This document shows positions 35,752-43,797 of a stretch of DNA of 64,000 nucleotides, piece after piece. The notes beneath the pieces were generated by a model. It was not told the DNA's origin. It made no database searches and saw only the letters and a program-made list of their open reading frames with translations. The first letter of the stretch is position 1. Every line of letters begins with the position of its first letter. The DNA comes from JBBRBB01 sp038206235 (GTDB taxonomy: Bacteria > Bacteroidota > Bacteroidia > Chitinophagales > Chitinophagaceae): positions 38,609 through 102,608 of the forward strand of contig JBBRBB010000016.1 in the NCBI GenBank assembly GCA_038206235.1, written 5' to 3'. The translations under genes and the position numbers were made by a program.

Positions 35752-37206
35752 ATGTCATCAACCATTTTATTTTCATTTGTAATAGCCTATTTTTTGTTAT
35801 TGCTCACCGTGGCATGGTACACCAGCCGCAATGCCAATAACGAATCATTTTTTATTGGCAACCACAACAGCAACTGGATGCTGGTTTCATTCGGGATGAT
35901 TGGCACTTCACTAAGTGGTGTAACATTTGTAAGTGTGCCCGGAACTGTTGGTGCAAATGCGTTCGGATATTTCCAGGTTGTGCTGGGATATTTTATCGGC
36001 TACACCATTGTAGCATTTATTTTATTGCCACTCTATTACCGTTTGCAGCTTACATCAATTTATAATTATCTTCTTCAGCGATTCGGAAACACTGCTTATA
36101 AAACCGGCGCTCTTTTTTTTATTATTTCAAGAGTGCTGGGTGCAACAGCAAGACTATATCTTGTAATTAATGTGCTGCAAATTTTTATTTTAAATCAATG
36201 GCATATTCCCTTCTGGCTCACTGCATTTGTTATTCTTCTTATGATATTATTATACACGTTTGAAGGCGGTGTAAAAACCATTGTGTTTACTGATACACTG
36301 CAAACAACATTCATGCTGCTTGGCTTAATAGTTTGCGTAATATTTATTATGAAGGAGCTTGGTTATACTTTGCCCGCTACCATGAAGGCATTAGAAAATA
36401 AAAGTTACACAAGAATTTTTAATCATGATATAAAGAATTCTGTTTTTTGGCTAAAGCAGATAGTTGGCGGTGCATTCATAACAATCGGCATGACGGGTCT
36501 CGACCAGGAGATGATGCAGAAAAATATCAGCGTAAAAAATCTGAAAGATTCACAAAAGAACATGCTAACATTTAGTGTGATACTTGTAATGGTGAATTTT
36601 CTTTTTTTACTGCTAGGCGGTTTGTTGTATCTTTTTGCTGCATCAAAAAATATTGCAATTAAAGGCGATGATTTATTTCCTGCCATCGCATTGAATTATC
36701 TTCCTTCTTTTATTTCAATCATTTTTATTATTGGGTTGATATCTGCTTTATTCCCCAGCGCAGACGGCGCTTTAACAGCGCTTACCTCTTCATTTTGTAT
36801 TGATATATTGGGACTGAAAAGAAATCAAAATCTTACTGAACAGCAAAGAAAAAAAACACGACTTACCGTTCATTTGACCTTTGCAATCATTTTCTTTTTA
36901 TGTGTGATGATTTTTAAATGGCTCAATGATAAATCTATTATTGATATTATTTTGAAGGTGGCCGGCTATACTTATGGTCCACTTCTTGGCTTGTTTGCAT
37001 TTGGCATTTTTACTAAAAGAACATTGCCTCAAAACTTGAGTGTTGTTGTTGTTTGTATTGCAACTCCTATTATTTGCTATATACTTAGCGTAAATGCTGC
37101 AACATGGTTTAATGGATTTCAAATAGGAATTGAATTGCTCCTTATCAACGGTCTGCTTACTTTTGCAGGCTTGTGGATGATTTCATTGAAAAAAGTTGAT
37201 AGTTGA
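35752..37206 (+). CDS. Sodium:solute symporter family transporter
   Basis: The 484-residue inner-membrane protein has about thirteen hydrophobic segments and the SSS-family core: GMIGTSLSGVTFVSVPG near residue 44, RLQLTSIYNYLLQRFG near 100, and SALFPSADGALTALTSSFCIDIL near 333 with the conserved Ser/Ala and Asp positions. The substrate (sugar, amino acid or organic acid) cannot be derived. Its final residues VDS and its stop codon are encoded by the beginning of a heptamer array. Confidence 0.9.
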   Translation: MSSTILFSFVIAYFLLLLTVAWYTSRNANNESFFIGNHNSNWMLVSFGMIGTSLSGVTFVSVPGTVGANAFGYFQVVLGYFIGYTIVAFILLPLYYRLQLTSIYNYLLQRFGNTAYKTGALFFIISRVLGATARLYLVINVLQIFILNQWHIPFWLTAFVILLMILLYTFEGGVKTIVFTDTLQTTFMLLGLIVCVIFIMKELGYTLPATMKALENKSYTRIFNHDIKNSVFWLKQIVGGAFITIGMTGLDQEMMQKNISVKNLKDSQKNMLTFSVILVMVNFLFLLLGGLLYLFAASKNIAIKGDDLFPAIALNYLPSFISIIFIIGLISALFPSADGALTALTSSFCIDILGLKRNQNLTEQQRKKTRLTVHLTFAIIFFLCVMIFKWLNDKSIIDIILKVAGYTYGPLLGLFAFGIFTKRTLPQNLSVVVVCIATPIICYILSVNAATWFNGFQIGIELLLINGLLTFAGLWMISLKKVDS

Positions 37207-37222
37207 TGGTTGATAGTTGGTT
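37195..37222. repeat. Heptamer array, GTTGATA x4, before the four-helix gene
   Basis: Units GTTGATA, GTTGATG, GTTGATA and a degraded GTTGGTT. The symporter stop codon TGA (37204-37206) lies within the second unit. The array is the inverted partner of 37623-37657. Confidence 0.9.
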
Positions 37223-37254
37223 GTTATTATTTCATCACTTTTAAAATACGAAAT

Positions 37255-37623
37255 ATGGCTAATTATAAAAAGCTCACTGTTTGGCAGTATTCCATGCAGT
37301 TAGTAAAAGATGTTTACCAACTAACAAAAAAATATCCTAAAGAAGAAATGTTTGCGTTGACATCTCAAACAAGAAGGGCCGCAATTTCTATTCCTTCAAA
37401 TATTGCGGAAGGAACAGGAAGGCAATACAAAAAAGACACTCTGCAATTCCTGTATATTTCACGAGGTTCACTTTATGAATTAGAAACCCATCTCTCTATT
37501 GCCCAAATGCTGGAAATAGTAAATGAGACAGAATTTAATCAAATTTATTCAACACTCGAGATCGCTTTAAAACTATTAAATGGATTCATAAACTCTTTTG
37601 AAACAAGAACTGATTTGAAGTAA
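37255..37623 (+). CDS. Four-helix-bundle protein (S23 / 23S rRNA intervening-sequence family)
   Basis: ATG 37255 gives 122 residues; the frame is open 15 codons further upstream but that part is repeat-derived. The sequence ANYKKLTVWQYSMQLVKDVY, the AISIPSNIAEGTGR motif and the C-terminal LNGFINSF match the small four-helix proteins encoded within 23S rRNA insertions or as free genes in Bacteroidota and related groups. The molecular role is not known; the family is related to the Avd accessory protein of diversity-generating retroelements. The gene is enclosed by inverted heptamer arrays. Confidence 0.9.
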   Translation: MANYKKLTVWQYSMQLVKDVYQLTKKYPKEEMFALTSQTRRAAISIPSNIAEGTGRQYKKDTLQFLYISRGSLYELETHLSIAQMLEIVNETEFNQIYSTLEIALKLLNGFINSFETRTDLK

Positions 37624-37657
37624 CCATCAACCACCAACTATCAACTATCAACCATCA
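37623..37657. repeat. Heptamer array, ACCATCA/ACTATCA x5, after the four-helix gene
   Basis: Five units fill the gap between the four-helix stop codon and the methyltransferase ATG. The reverse complement (TGATAGT, TGATGGT) is a rotation of the array on the other side of the four-helix gene. Confidence 0.93.
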
Positions 37658-37659
37658 AC

Positions 37660-38298
37660 ATGAATCTCATCAATCCCCTCGCAGAAAAATATTCTGAAAC
37701 ATATAGCTCAACAGATGCTGTATTAAATCATGTATATAATGAAACCATTACAACTCATCCGCAGGCGCAAATGATGAGCAGCCTGGTGCAGGGAAAGTTT
37801 TTAGAATTTATCAGCTCTCTCATCAAACCAAAATATATTCTTGAAATTGGAACCTTTACCGGCTTCAGTGCTATATGTCTTGCAAGAGGATTAAGAGAAG
37901 GCAGCGAATTGCATACCATAGAAATAAACGAGCAAGATGCTAACACTGCGTGGAAAAATATTATTTTTGCCGGTCTTGATAATCAAATACGTTTGCACAG
38001 AGCCAATGCGTTAGAGATAATAAAGCAACTGAATTACGAATGGGACCTCGTTTTTATTGACGCAGATAAAACAGGTTACATTGAATACTACGAACTGGCA
38101 TTACCACGTTTACATACACACGGATTAATAATTGCAGACAATACCCTCTTTCACGGGGAAGTGCTCGAAGAAAACATTACCGGAAAAAATGCCACAGCCA
38201 TAGATGCTTTTAACAGGCATGTTGCTGCTGATGAGAGAACCGAACAGGTTATGCTTACCATTAGGGATGGCTTAATGCTTATTAAAAAAATTAAGTAA
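37660..38298 (+). CDS. Class I SAM-dependent O-methyltransferase
   Basis: The 212-residue protein is of the catechol-O-methyltransferase type: YILEIGTFTGFSAICLARGL (SAM motif I) near residue 63, LHTIEINEQDA near 84, DLVFIDADKTGYIEYYELALPRL with the metal-binding Asp near 130 and GLIIADNTLFHGEVL near 154. It methylates a hydroxyl group on a small aromatic or related compound with a divalent metal. The stop codon shares one base with the next start, so it is coupled to the peptidoglycan hydrolase gene. Confidence 0.92.
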   Translation: MNLINPLAEKYSETYSSTDAVLNHVYNETITTHPQAQMMSSLVQGKFLEFISSLIKPKYILEIGTFTGFSAICLARGLREGSELHTIEINEQDANTAWKNIIFAGLDNQIRLHRANALEIIKQLNYEWDLVFIDADKTGYIEYYELALPRLHTHGLIIADNTLFHGEVLEENITGKNATAIDAFNRHVAADERTEQVMLTIRDGLMLIKKIK

Positions 38299-39329
38299 TG
38301 AAAAAAATCGCATCGGTGATTTTCTTTTTCTGCGCAGTTTTTGTTTCATCTTTTGCACAAAACAGCAGTGTTGTTAACGCATACATAGAGCAATATAAAG
38401 ACATTGCCATAAGTGAGGAGTTGCGCACAGGTGTGCCCGCCGCTATTACACTTGCGCAGGGAATAGTAGAATCTTATGCAGGGCAAAGTGATTTCGTGAA
38501 AGCATCGAACAACCACTTTGGCATTAAATGCAAAAATGAATGGAGCGGTGATGTGGTTTATCATGATGATGATGTTAAGAACGAATGTTTCAGAAGCTAT
38601 CACTCTGCAGAAGAATCTTATAAGGACCATTCTGATTTTTTGAGCAGCCGCCCTAAGTACGCATCTCTTTTTGATTTAGACCCTGCCGATTATGAAGGCT
38701 GGGCCAAAGGTTTAAAGAAAGCAGGTTATGCTACCAATCCCGTATATGCTCAAAGCCTGATAAAAACAATCACTGATTATAATTTACAGGAATATACTTT
38801 ATTTGCTTTGCAGCAGGAAGAAAAAAATAATATGCCGATGCTGGCAAAAAATAAAAACATTCCCGGTTCATTAAAACAATCTGGTAATGATATAATCAAT
38901 GAAGCCGTTGTACATGTTGATGATGGTGCAACCGTTCAGAAAAAAGAAATAAATCATTATCCCGAAACAGAATTTACCATTAATGAAACAAGAGTAGTTT
39001 ATCTGCAGGAGGGCAGCTCTCTTTTTGCTGCAGCGAGTAAATATCATATCTCGTATAAAAAATTACTTAAGTTCAATGAGCTTGATAATACAGACCTGCT
39101 AACAAAAAACAAACTCATCTTTCTTGAAAAGAAACCAAAGAGAGGAGCCAGAGATTTTCATATTGTGAATGATGATGAAACCATCGAAGCTATTTCGCAA
39201 CAGGAAGGTGTGCAGTTAGAAAGTTTACTTGCGTATAATAATATTTCAAAAGGAACACAACTTGCCGCAGGCAATAAAATTTATTTACGTCCTCTTGATT
39301 CAAATAAGCAAAGTATATTTAAGAGGTAA
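38298..39329 (+). CDS. Glucosaminidase-domain peptidoglycan hydrolase with LysM domains
   Basis: The 343-residue exported protein has a signal peptide (MKKIASVIFFFCAVFVSSFAQ), an N-acetylglucosaminidase (FlgJ/LytF-like) domain at about 25-165 with GVPAAITLAQGIVESYAGQS, where Glu is the probable catalytic residue, and NHFGIKCKNEWSG, followed by two LysM peptidoglycan-binding repeats near 235-280 and 285-335 (FHIVNDDETIEAISQQEGV, LLAYNNISKGTQLAAGNKIYL). It cleaves glycan strands in the cell wall. Confidence 0.92.
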   Translation: MKKIASVIFFFCAVFVSSFAQNSSVVNAYIEQYKDIAISEELRTGVPAAITLAQGIVESYAGQSDFVKASNNHFGIKCKNEWSGDVVYHDDDVKNECFRSYHSAEESYKDHSDFLSSRPKYASLFDLDPADYEGWAKGLKKAGYATNPVYAQSLIKTITDYNLQEYTLFALQQEEKNNMPMLAKNKNIPGSLKQSGNDIINEAVVHVDDGATVQKKEINHYPETEFTINETRVVYLQEGSSLFAAASKYHISYKKLLKFNELDNTDLLTKNKLIFLEKKPKRGARDFHIVNDDETIEAISQQEGVQLESLLAYNNISKGTQLAAGNKIYLRPLDSNKQSIFKR

Positions 39330-39392
39330 TAATCGTCTTAATTAATTCTGAATATTGCATATTACAAAAGAATCTATGAGTTTGCCAATCAC

Positions 39393-40022
39393 ATGTCTTT
39401 AAAGCTTTCATCAAAGAAAAACGTTGGCAACATGTTTAACGAGAAACCAGAAACGAGAAACGAGAAACAAATAAAAGTTCACGATAAATATTTCATTCCT
39501 TATCTCTCAGAGCAGGAAATTCAAGGTAAGATAAAAGAGCTGGCACTGCTTCTCAATGCCGACTACGCCGGTAAAACTCCTTTGTTTATCGCTATACTAA
39601 ACGGAGCATTTATGTTTTCAGCCGACCTTTTTAAATCTCTCACCATTGATGCAGAAATCTGTTTTATAAAGCTGGCATCGTATAAAGGAACAAAATCAAC
39701 GGGGCATGTAATTACTGCAATTGGTCTTGATGCAGATATTAATTCAAGACATGTAATTATACTGGAAGATATTATTGATACGGGCAAAACCATGAGCCAG
39801 TTTATTCCTCAAATAATAAATCAGCAGCCCGCTTCGCTAAAGCTTGCTGCTTTATTGCATAAGCCGGAAGCAACTGTTTACAACGTAAACATTGATTACA
39901 ACTGCTTTTCAATTCCTGATAAATTTGTGGTAGGGTATGGATTAGATTATGATGGGCTGGGGCGCAACCTGCATGAGATATATCAGTTGCAAGAAAATAT
40001 GCAGAAGATATGGAAAAAATAA
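39393..40022 (+). CDS. hpt: Hypoxanthine phosphoribosyltransferase
   Basis: This purine-salvage enzyme makes IMP or GMP from PRPP. The PRPP loop VIILEDIIDTGKTM is near residue 128, the active-site KLASYKGTKSTG loop near 90 and PDKFVVGYGLDYDGLGRNL near the end. The family core starts near IKVHDKYFIPYL (residue 27). The first 26 residues include NEKPETRNEKQ, encoded by a heptamer array. The true start may be 39393, ATG 39432 or a later non-ATG codon. Confidence 0.9.
   Translation: MSLKLSSKKNVGNMFNEKPETRNEKQIKVHDKYFIPYLSEQEIQGKIKELALLLNADYAGKTPLFIAILNGAFMFSADLFKSLTIDAEICFIKLASYKGTKSTGHVITAIGLDADINSRHVIILEDIIDTGKTMSQFIPQIINQQPASLKLAALLHKPEATVYNVNIDYNCFSIPDKFVVGYGLDYDGLGRNLHEIYQLQENMQKIWKK
39441..39468. 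repeat. Heptamer array, GAGAAAC x4, inside the hpt reading frame
   Basis: Units GAGAAAC, CAGAAAC, GAGAAAC, GAGAAAC, translated as part of the extra N-terminus of hpt. The unit matches the array after the PLP enzyme at 9477-9497. Confidence 0.92.
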
Positions 40023-40310
40023 GCCTCTCTGGAAAGAGAGTCCGGATTTTATCACTCCTTATGCTGCCATGAAACGCAGAAATAAGGATAGTCGAAATTA
40101 AAATAATTTACTTAAAATAAAAATTATAAAAATCGCTTGTTAAGGTGAAAAAGCAAAAAAATTTGTCTCCCTAAAACGAAAGGCGAAATGAACACTCACT
40201 GGCATCAATCTAAAAATATTACAGAACAAAACTTGTAATTACATCGCTCCAAACTTTTTCTTCATCTCACAGAGCAACAAAGATGACACAAAGAACTACA
40301 GGTGAAAACA
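40023..40310. other. Gap without a gene between hpt and a small membrane-protein pseudogene
   Basis: I find no protein or RNA gene in this stretch. A short hairpin CTCTCTGG/AAAGAGAG occurs at 40025-40041 just after hpt and may end its transcription. Confidence 0.5.
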
Positions 40311-40340
40311 AAAAAATCCCGAAGAAGTTGCCTGCGGGAT
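40311..40340 (-). terminator. Terminator of the small membrane-protein gene, twin of 40912-40950
   Basis: ATCCCG and CGGGAT pair around GAAGAAGTTGCCTG-like sequence; on the minus strand a T run follows. The sequence is nearly the same as the terminator after the neighbouring YqaE-like gene. Confidence 0.7.
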
Positions 40341-40357
40341 CTATTTTGTAAAAAGGA

Positions 40358-40848
40358 TTAGTAACTGCTGCCACCGGATGCAGCTAATATAATAAGCAAA
40401 AGAATAATCCAGCCACCCCAGCCAATAAGTGTCCATTTTATTCTGCCATTTCTTTTTTCGTCATTAATAAGCAGTGCTATAATCACACCAATAAGACCAA
40501 GAAAAAAGCCGAGTGCAAACCATCCAAGATTAAATGAGGAACCTTCATCTCCATACTTTTTATATTGTTCCATATTTACAGTGCCATCTTTATTGATAGA
40601 TTTTTTTAGGTGGTGCTGTAAAATTTTGAGAGAAATCTTTTCTTTTAAATTCAGTTTTTCTCCTGTAAGAGTTTTGTACTCTTTAGGGTTAAGTTTTACG
40701 TACTCAGCTCACGAAATTTTTTGTTCGGTTCCAAACAGCGGAACCATTATTTCATCTGCCCGCAAATCTTTTGTTGTTGTAATTGGAATTGCTGCAAAAC
40801 TTATGATTGCAATAATTAAGGCGCATAATGAAGAAGTAATTTTTTCAT
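40358..40848 (-). pseudogene. Broken gene for a small two-helix membrane protein with signal peptide
   Basis: The last 71 residues (ATG 40573) are open: GWFALGFFLGLIGVIIALLI and GWGGWIILLLIILAASGGSS. The same frame continues upstream through LNPKEYKTLTGEKLNLKEKI to a TGA at 40709-40711 and then on through ITSSLCALIIAIISFAAIP, which looks like a signal peptide. An ATG with poly-A (40848) is one base out of frame with it. So the original gene had a start near 40848, one base is missing in the A run, and one in-frame TGA interrupts it. Other genes in the window end in TGA, so it is not recoded. A downstream start could still make the 71-residue part. Confidence 0.6.
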
Positions 40849-40911
40849 AAGAGTTTTGTTTAAGGGTTAAGAAATAAAAAGGAAATTAAAGCTTTTTTAG
40901 ATAAATGGTAT

Positions 40912-40950
40912 AAAAAAATCCCGAAGAAGTTGTCTGCGGGATTTTTTTTT
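40912..40950 (-). terminator. Terminator of the YqaE-like gene
   Basis: ATCCCG (40918-40923) pairs with CGGGAT (40937-40942), with A- and T-runs at both ends. It is 12 bases downstream of the stop codon at 40962. Confidence 0.75.
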
Positions 40951-40961
40951 TAATTGTTGTT

Positions 40962-41429
40962 TTAAGCTTTTGAGAGAACTACTACCAATGCATAAATTAT
41001 ACCTGGCAGAAAGAAAAGTAAAGTGAGTATAAGGTCTATCCAAAATTTATTGTTTATGGTTCCTTCGTGCAGATAAACCGCTAAAGGCGGTAAAATAATA
41101 GCAAGAATAACAAGCAGTACAGTGCTCGTAGAAGGTTCATCATCTTTGCCTGAACGTTTATCCTGCTTGTATTGCTTCCATGCTTTTTTTGCATCTTTAA
41201 CACGTTCCTTTCTGTCGTGCTTTGATAAATTTTTGAATTCTGCTGTTGCTTCATCAATTCTTGATTTGTCAATTGCTGTGGGTGCATTTCCTTCACCTGT
41301 TGCCGCTACGGTTGCTGCTGTTTCTGCATTTTTGCTTTTATCTGGCTGCATTAATGTGATTGCAAATGCAGGTGTAATAAGCGCTGCAAGTAACAGCGCA
41401 ACGAGTGTGCTTGTTAAAATTCTTTTCAT
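40962..41429 (-). CDS. YqaE/Pmp3-family membrane protein with signal peptide
   Basis: The 155-residue protein has a signal peptide (LLAALITPAFA), a charged helical middle (IDEATAEFKNLSKHDRKERVKDAKK, a landmark only) and a C-terminal Pmp3 domain with two helices, VLLVILAIILPPLAVYLHEG and WIDLILTLLFFLPGIIYALVVVL. Pmp3 proteins are small stress-linked membrane proteins of unknown mechanism. The broken neighbour at 40358-40848 has the same arrangement and terminator, which suggests an old duplication. Confidence 0.82.
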   Translation of the reverse strand: MKRILTSTLVALLLAALITPAFAITLMQPDKSKNAETAATVAATGEGNAPTAIDKSRIDEATAEFKNLSKHDRKERVKDAKKAWKQYKQDKRSGKDDEPSTSTVLLVILAIILPPLAVYLHEGTINNKFWIDLILTLLFFLPGIIYALVVVLSKA

Positions 41430-41525
41430 AGTTGTTTATTTTAGTGTGATTAATAAAAAGTAAGGTAGAACTTTTTCGAATTAAAAATCTTTTTAATTAA
41501 GAATTATTTCTTAGGCACTCACAAA

Positions 41526-41637
41526 CAGTAAGGAGTAAGCAGTAAGCAGTAAACGGAAAACGGTAAACAGTAAGCAGTAAACAGTAAGCAGTAAACAGTA
41601 AACAGTAAGCAGTAAACGGAAAACGGAAAACAGTAAG
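41526..41637. repeat. Heptamer array, CAGTAAG/CAGTAAA/CGGAAAA x16
   Basis: Sixteen contiguous 7-bp units without a break in register, the longest array in the window. It ends one base before the stop codon (41639-41641) of the YihY-like gene. Confidence 0.97.
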
Positions 41638-41638
41638 C

Positions 41639-42598
41639 TCACAATCGCTTTATTCTTCTTCTCTCAATTCTGTTTGTTGTATCTTTTAAATGATGAATGC
41701 TTACGTTCAGCTCGTAGCCAACAAGCAGCATTAATGAATTTACCCATACTAATAACATAATCATCAGCAGCGCACCAATAGAGCCATATACTTTATTGTA
41801 GTTGCTGAAATCCTGCGCCCATACAGAAAATAGCCAGGTGGCAAGCATAATGAGTGCTGTGGCTAAAACGGCGCCTGGTGAAAGCAGCTTCCAGCGCTTA
41901 TGCACACTGGGCGCATACTTATAAATAAATGAAATGGAATATAAAAACAGGGTAATAATAATAAACCAGCGCAATATTTGTATCCAGAAATTATTATCGG
42001 CATGTTGAATATTGAGCCACTTCATTGTATTGATAAACAAAACTCCCTGCCCGATAGATAAAAGTATTGTGGCGATAAGCACAAAAATAAGCACAAGCGT
42101 AAGCCGTATAGCTCTTAGCCTGCGGCGCAAAAAATTTTCTTTGCGCTTAACGGCAAGAGAGCGGTCAAAAGTTTTTATAATGCGCATCATAGCATTGGAT
42201 GAATAAAAAAGGGCAAGTATAAAACCTATAGAGAGCAAACCTGTTTTTGGTTTATTAAAAAGATCGTTCATAGTGGTTAAGATTAATGTTTTGGTTTCAT
42301 TGTTTGGCGTAAGGTCTTCAATAAAACCAAAAAGCTCTTTTTGAAAATTCTTTGCAACAGGAAAATAGGGGATGAGTGTGAAAAGAAAAATTGCGGCTGC
42401 GGGTAATGCCATAATAAAATTATAAGAGATGGCAGCCGCCCGCTCATTGAACCCGATTGTTTTTGCCTGCGATACAAAAAATTTTATGGCATCGTACAGA
42501 GGTACGCCTTCAAAGCCCGGAAGAATAAGTGTTTTTGTTTTTCTTCTTACCAGAGAAACCGGTTTCGATTTTAATATGATGTCTTCAAGCTTTGTCAA
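41639..42598 (-). CDS. YihY/UPF0761 family inner-membrane protein
   Basis: The 319-residue protein has the family pattern of six membrane helices with the motif GFNERAAAISYNFIMALPAAAIFLF near residue 50, PFFPVAKNF-like loop, GLLSIGFILALFYSSNAMMRI near 125 and the terminal YGSIGALLMIMLLVWVNSLMLLVGYELN (landmarks, partly abbreviated). Formerly called BrkB or RNase BN-like, it is not a nuclease; its function is unsettled. The stop codon touches the heptamer array. Confidence 0.87.
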   Translation of the reverse strand: MTKLEDIILKSKPVSLVRRKTKTLILPGFEGVPLYDAIKFFVSQAKTIGFNERAAAISYNFIMALPAAAIFLFTLIPYFPVAKNFQKELFGFIEDLTPNNETKTLILTTMNDLFNKPKTGLLSIGFILALFYSSNAMMRIIKTFDRSLAVKRKENFLRRRLRAIRLTLVLIFVLIATILLSIGQGVLFINTMKWLNIQHADNNFWIQILRWFIIITLFLYSISFIYKYAPSVHKRWKLLSPGAVLATALIMLATWLFSVWAQDFSNYNKVYGSIGALLMIMLLVWVNSLMLLVGYELNVSIHHLKDTTNRIERRRIKRL

Positions 42599-42635
42599 TG
42601 TTGTAAATTGGATTTCATTTCTTTTCTTTTAAACC

Positions 42636-42668
42636 AAACCTCACAGGTTTTTAAAACCTGTGAGGTTT
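42636..42668. repeat. 33-bp double palindrome, copy 5, overlapping the mltG 3' end
   Basis: Arms AAACCTCACAGGTTT and AAACCTGTGAGGTTT. Bases 42651-42668 are also the last codons and stop of mltG on the minus strand. Confidence 0.95.
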
Positions 42669-43697
42669 ATCACTACTTGCTTTTTTTGCAAGCCATGCGT
42701 TCAATGAATCCTGGTATATCCTAGCATATTGCTCATGCTCTGCATAGTTATTGCTGAAATGGTGATAGCCGCTGAAATCACTTTTCGCCACAAAAAAAAG
42801 ATAATCTGTAGCAGGCGCATCAAGCACCGCATCAATAGTTGCAATGGATGGCGTGCAAATGGGTCCCGGCGGCAAACCCTTATTTCTATAAGTGTTGTAT
42901 GGAGATTGCACTGATAAATATTTATTGTAAATGCGCGTGAGCGTAAAATCTTTTAATGCAAATTTAATGGAAGGATCGGCGGCAAGAGGCATTCCTTTAT
43001 TTAGCCTGTTGATATACACACTTGCAATATTTCCCTTCTCATCGTTTTTATTCGTTTCTTCTTCTACTATAGATGCTAATGTATAAACTTGTTCGGGTGT
43101 AAAGCCAAGCGCTTCTGCTTTTTGCAGCCTGTTATTTTTGCTCCAGAATTTTTCTTCTTCGCTTTTTAACCGCAATAAAATATTTTTTAGGGATGTGTTC
43201 CAGTTAAAAAAATAAGTATTTGGAATGATGATGGTTGCAAGATTGTTTGTGTCTGTATTAATTGTTCTCAAAGAATCTTCATTGGTTAAAAAAAGAAACG
43301 CCGATGCAGAATCGGTCGAAAAGTTTTTGCCAATAAGCTTTGCAATATCTTCTTTAAGTCTCAGCTTTTTTATTACAAGCTTTACCTGGGATTGCTGATT
43401 GTTGCGAAACATTCTAACGATGTTGAATATACTTTCACTCTTTTTTATTTCGAATCTTCCCGGCTTTATTCTTTGCCAAACTTTCAACTGAGAAGCCATT
43501 GCATTGAATAAACCCGGTGTATGTATAATATTTCCTGTATCGAATTGCTGCATCACTTGTTCCTGAACATTTCCTTCTCTTACATAAATATATTTTGAAG
43601 AAGTTGAAAATTTTGTTGCAGGCCCAAACAAAAGCCATGCAAAGAGTAAAGAGGCAATAAGCAATAATGAGAAAAGAATAAGAAGTGTTTTTTTCAT
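42651..43697 (-). CDS. mltG: Endolytic murein transglycosylase MltG
   Basis: The 348-residue inner-membrane enzyme cuts nascent glycan strands and sets their length. One N-terminal helix (LLILFSLLLIASLLFAWLLF) precedes the YceG domain, with the catalytic Glu in LASIVEEETNKNDEKG near 212 and YNTYRNKGLPPGPICTP near 265. The final five residues, KPHRF, and the stop codon are encoded by one arm of a 33-bp palindrome, so the native C-terminus was probably replaced by the repeat. Confidence 0.93.
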   Translation of the reverse strand: MKKTLLILFSLLLIASLLFAWLLFGPATKFSTSSKYIYVREGNVQEQVMQQFDTGNIIHTPGLFNAMASQLKVWQRIKPGRFEIKKSESIFNIVRMFRNNQQSQVKLVIKKLRLKEDIAKLIGKNFSTDSASAFLFLTNEDSLRTINTDTNNLATIIIPNTYFFNWNTSLKNILLRLKSEEEKFWSKNNRLQKAEALGFTPEQVYTLASIVEEETNKNDEKGNIASVYINRLNKGMPLAADPSIKFALKDFTLTRIYNKYLSVQSPYNTYRNKGLPPGPICTPSIATIDAVLDAPATDYLFFVAKSDFSGYHHFSNNYAEHEQYARIYQDSLNAWLAKKASSDKPHRF

Positions 43698-43733
43698 CAG
43701 GATTCAAAAATAAAAAACAAAACCTAAAAACTA

Positions 43734-43766
43734 AACCTCACAGGTTTTTAAAACCTGTGAGGTTTA
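43734..43766. repeat. 33-bp double palindrome, copy 6
   Basis: Intact arms in the 100-base gap between mltG and secG. Confidence 0.95.
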
Positions 43767-43797
43767 TCAAGATGGGAAGTTTTCAAATTTTTTTTTC

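Noticed and set aside
40709..40711. In-frame TGA read as selenocysteine or a changed genetic code
   Set aside because: Other genes in the window end properly with TGA (for example miaA and the MntA-like gene), and the same gene also has a frame fault at its start. Decay is the simpler reading.
40581..40850. 89-residue plus-strand frame
   Set aside because: It is antisense to the broken membrane-protein gene, whose codon pattern and signal peptide explain the region.
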